Origin: Flavobacteriales bacterium
Lineage (GTDB): Bacteria; Bacteroidota; Bacteroidia; Flavobacteriales; Flavobacteriaceae
DNA length: 17,013 nucleotides
Reading direction: 5' to 3'
NCBI GenBank assembly: GCA_027031025.1
Contig: JALVEJ010000027.1
Span: forward strand, 1 to 17,013
Position 1 is the first letter of the stretch; each line of letters starts with the position of its first letter. Positions 15,360 through 17,013 of the stretch are shown here, piece after piece. The position numbers and the translations under genes are program-made. The notes beneath the pieces were generated by a model. That model was not told the origin of the DNA, did not search any database, and worked only from the letters and a program-made list of their open reading frames with translations.

Positions 15360-15565
15360 ATATGAGGCGTTGAATATTTTATCCTCTTCATAAATTGCTT
15401 GGCACATTGATGAGTATTGTTGGCTCCAAACTATGTTTCTGATTTTAATTTGAGGAAATGAGGTTTTAGTTTACTTCATAGAAAATTTTGTGCTTCGATG
15501 AATGTTTATGGTTGCAAATTGTATTCTTGCTTACAATTTGAGGAAGTGAGGAATTGATTGATTTC
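15360..15565 (+). repeat. Intergenic ~87-bp-period repeat, cluster 4 (two clear copies, one possible)
   Basis: Core copies TTGAGGAA at 15450 and 15538 are 88 bp apart, within TTAATTTGAGGAAATGAGG and ACAATTTGAGGAAGTGAGG. TACTTCATAG follows the first copy as in cluster 1. Related blocks precede both: GGCTCCAAACTATG...TTCTG and GGTTGCAAATTGTA...CTTGC. A faint third copy may lie about 88 bp earlier (TATGAGGCGTTGAAT near 15361). Confidence 0.7.
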
Positions 15566-15578
15566 AGATTTTCGATTT

Positions 15579-15629
15579 GGTCTCTGAGTGATTTTGCGAC
15601 GTAGGAGCAAAATTGTACCGAAGTGAACC
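15579..15629. repeat. Nested palindromic element with ATTTTGC/GCAAAAT inner stem
   Basis: It has the same frame as the element at 2730-2776: GGTCTCTGAGTG on the left and TGTACCGAAGTGAACC on the right. The inner stem is different but also perfect: ATTTTGC (15591-15597) with GCAAAAT (15607-15613) around a 9-nt loop. The outer arms pair only in part (GGT with ACC, CT with AG). No T tract follows. Confidence 0.65.
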
Positions 15630-15731
15630 ACATAAGACACATAAGTTCATATAAGTTTTTTAAAACCATTAAGGCATTAAGATGATTAAGTTTCAAGCTT
15701 TTATGTTCTTTTATGTCTTTTATGTTTTTTT
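15628..15731. repeat. Long imperfect inverted repeat of CATAAG-like words
   Basis: The left side reads CCACATAAGACACATAAG then TTCATATAAG; the right side reads CTTTTATGTTCTTTTATG then TCTTTTATG (15697-15724), roughly its reverse complement with extra A/T bases. Between them lies a word-like direct repeat, CATTAAGGCATTAAGATG (15667 on). A transcript could fold into a long AT-rich hairpin. No coding potential is seen. Confidence 0.5.
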
Positions 15732-15743
15732 CATTTCAGATTA

Positions 15744-15811
15744 GGTCACTGAGCTTGCCGAAGTGCGGTCACTGAGCCTGCCGAAGTGCGGTCACTGAGC
15801 CTGCCGAAGTG
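15744..15811 (+). repeat. Three tandem 23-bp units GGTCACTGAGC...CCGAAGTGC
   Basis: Units start at 15744, 15767 and 15790. Units 2 and 3 are identical over 22 bp, and unit 1 differs only in having GAGCTTGCC in place of GAGCCTGCC. Each begins GGTCACTGAG and ends CCGAAGTG, the same frame that surrounds the nested palindromes at 2730 and 15579 but with a short core and no inner stem. Confidence 0.85.
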
Positions 15812-15833
15812 TTAGATTTGCGATTTTTTTCGA

Positions 15834-15870
15834 ACCATTTAGACATTAAGGACATGAAGCTTTTACTTTT
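15834..15870 (+). repeat. Second, diverged copy of the CATTAAGG block
   Basis: AACCATTTAGACATTAAGG then ACATGAAGCTTTTA resembles AACCATTAAGGCATTAAG then ATGATTAAG...AAGCTTTTA about 170 bp to the left. It lies just after the tandem array and shortly before the menF stop. It may be a partial copy of the same dispersed element. Confidence 0.45.
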
Positions 15871-15929
15871 ACTTTTATTCATGTCTAATGGCATAAGTCA
15901 AAGGATGATTTTTGTGACAAATGAACAAA

Positions 15930-16970
15930 TTAACCTAAAACCGATAACAGCACTTTGGATTTCATCAAAATTTCTTGCCATTCTTGTTCCGAGTTGCTAT
16001 TGGCCACAATCCCACCCCCAACATGAAGTATTAAGTGTTCAGACAACACCTCCATGCTTCGCAAATTGACATAAAGTGCTGACCAATCATCTCGTTTTTC
16101 ACCCATAAATCCGGTATAATATTTTCTATCTCTGTTTTCAATCTGCTCAATATACGTTTTAGCCCGTTCTACCGGCAAACCGCAAACAGCCGGAGTAGGG
16201 TGCAAATTCAGGATTATCTCAGATAAATTTGCAGGATTAATATCAGCAGAAATATCTGTTTTGATATGCGCCAAATGTCCTTGATAAACAGTTGCCGGTT
16301 TGGACACTGTAATTTTTGAAGAAAACATCTTTACTTTTTCAACAATATAATCCGTCACCATTTGTTGTTCATTGATTTCCTTAGCTGACCAGATTACCGG
16401 TAAATTTTTCTTAACCGGCAAAGTTCCTGCCAGAGCAATGGTTTGAAAATAGCCGTGTTGATACCGTGCTAACAACTCAGGAGTAGCACCCATCCAAGTG
16501 CCTGATTGCGGGTGATGCCACAAATAGACATAAGATTGCTCATAAGCGGTCAACAAGTTTAACAAAGCATTAAATATTTCAAAATGGTACTTCTTTATCT
16601 TAAAAGCCCTTGACAGAACCATTTTTTGCAACAAACCGGCTTTGATCAATTTTATAATTTCAGAAACTTTTTGTTGATAAGCTACTTTGTCATGAGACGA
16701 CATATCAGGTGCAGACAAATGCACTTTTTGAACACCATTCGATCTTAAATCTCTAATAAAAATTTCTTGTTTTATCGATTGGTTTTCAGGAAAAACCACT
16801 ACCGGATGTTTTGTAAAATCATAGGGAGCAAAATAATACCCGCTTTGCGACAAATCATTTGACGTATATAATTGCCCGTCTTTTTGTTGCCAAATATTCA
16901 GTTTGCCGGAATGTGGCTTCTTGTATATGACAAAGGGCTTATTTATATCTAACAAATCTTTCAACATCAT
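15930..16970 (-). CDS. menF: Isochorismate synthase (MenF-type chorismate-binding enzyme)
   Basis: 346 residues; ATG at 16970, with a second in-frame ATG right after it. It converts chorismate to isochorismate, the first committed step of menaquinone synthesis. The chorismate-binding fold is complete in the C-terminal two thirds: LLQKMVLSRAF (113-123) with the expected base Lys116, GATPELLAR (161-169), the IALAGTLP loop (178-185), KEINEQQMVTDYIVEKV (197-213), LHPTPAVCGLPVERA (256-270), YYTGFMGE (284-291) and VGGGIVANSNSEQEWQE (317-333). The last of these carries the metal-binding acidic residues. Length and the simple N-terminus fit the short MenF of Bacteroidota rather than EntC or anthranilate synthase. 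Its start overlaps the upstream thioesterase gene by 32 nt, implying coupled translation. I see no menD on the downstream side in this window. Confidence 0.9.
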   Translation of the reverse strand: MMLKDLLDINKPFVIYKKPHSGKLNIWQQKDGQLYTSNDLSQSGYYFAPYDFTKHPVVVFPENQSIKQEIFIRDLRSNGVQKVHLSAPDMSSHDKVAYQQKVSEIIKLIKAGLLQKMVLSRAFKIKKYHFEIFNALLNLLTAYEQSYVYLWHHPQSGTWMGATPELLARYQHGYFQTIALAGTLPVKKNLPVIWSAKEINEQQMVTDYIVEKVKMFSSKITVSKPATVYQGHLAHIKTDISADINPANLSEIILNLHPTPAVCGLPVERAKTYIEQIENRDRKYYTGFMGEKRDDWSALYVNLRSMEVLSEHLILHVGGGIVANSNSEQEWQEILMKSKVLLSVLG

Positions 16971-17013
16971 TGGCTAATTTGTTTAAAACAATATTGGTAA
17001 GTTTGGCATGAGC
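16939..17013 (-). CDS. C-terminal end of a hot-dog fold thioesterase (PaaI-like, likely DHNA-CoA thioesterase), partial
   Basis: One minus-strand frame stays open from the right edge to TAA at 16941-16939, giving the last 24 residues, which start AHAKLTNIVLNKLAND and end RFVRYK. The other two frames stop within this stretch. The 'KLTNIVL' strand near the end is typical of PaaI-family thioesterases, which in Flavobacteriia I recall lying just before the isochorismate synthase gene, where they probably hydrolyse 1,4-dihydroxy-2-naphthoyl-CoA in menaquinone synthesis. The frame overlaps menF by 32 nt. Only the tail is visible, so the family call rests on this short segment plus context. Confidence 0.6.
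   Translation of the reverse strand, partial: AHAKLTNIVLNKLANDVERFVRYK

Larger units (their letters stand above)
15275..15929. other. 655-bp gene-free region packed with repeats
   Basis: No credible gene lies between the dehydratase start and the isochorismate synthase stop; short open frames here have no family features and consist of the repeats. From left to right the region holds a candidate -7 element for the dehydratase, ~87-bp-period repeat copies (15360-15565), a nested palindrome (15579-15629), a long imperfect inverted repeat of CATAAG/CTTTTATG words (15628-15731), a three-unit 23-bp tandem array (15744-15811) and a second CATTAAGG-type block (15834-15870). Confidence 0.75.

Noticed and set aside
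15450..15565. Possible CRISPR array because of regular ~87-bp spacing of a short core
   Set aside because: The 'spacers' are themselves related to each other between copies, cores diverge, the period is longer than usual, and no cas gene is present.
15466..15696. Minus-strand open frame of 76 codons
   Set aside because: It lies wholly inside the repeat nest and encodes the ~87-bp repeat, the nested palindrome and the CATAAG words; it shows no protein-like features.
15809..16069. Plus-strand open frame of 86 codons with a hydrophobic leucine run resembling a signal peptide
   Set aside because: It begins at the edge of the tandem repeat, its second half is antisense to menF, and no family features are visible.

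Overview
The window is low-GC DNA from a member of the Bacteroidota, most likely a gliding-type Flavobacteriia. Four signs point there: a GldJ gliding lipoprotein, a SusC/SusD pair, promoters of the Bacteroidota form TTG-N~19-TAnnTTTG, and starts without Shine-Dalgarno sequences. No RNA gene, insertion sequence, phage gene or CRISPR array was found.

Layout, left to right. The 5' end of gldJ (minus, running off the left edge) has a very good promoter just upstream and follows a rhomboid protease gene (minus). Then come lipA (lipoyl synthase, plus), a PIF1-type helicase with a RecQ-like C-terminus (plus), a 106-residue acidic-tailed conserved protein (plus), a very basic 218-residue protein with helicase-associated-domain-like segments (plus), and an outer-membrane SusC/SusD pair (plus) bounded by terminators. 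From 11.5 kb on, all genes are on the minus strand. One set has a FlaA1/WbpM-like nucleotide-sugar dehydratase, a DUF4199 membrane protein and a GT2 polyprenyl-phosphate glycosyltransferase, probably transcribed in that order toward a shared bidirectional terminator. At the right edge is a menaquinone module: the 3' end of a hot-dog thioesterase gene overlapping an isochorismate synthase gene by 32 nt.

The genes are mostly housekeeping or envelope functions: lipoylation, menaquinone, surface glycan assembly, nutrient uptake, gliding and type 9 secretion, and DNA maintenance. None of them forms an obvious new multi-gene system.

The unexplained content lies between the genes. (1) A diverged repeat with the core AATTTGAGGAAATGAGG recurs every ~86-98 bp in four separate gaps, always in the same orientation. 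(2) A second family has a constant frame, GGTCaCTGAG...CCGAAGTGaCC, around an exchangeable core. Two copies carry different perfect inner stems, and three copies form a short tandem array. (3) A ~100-bp imperfect inverted repeat is built from CATAAG-like words. All three meet in a 655-bp gene-free nest between the dehydratase and menF. These repeats are the best candidates for something undescribed here.
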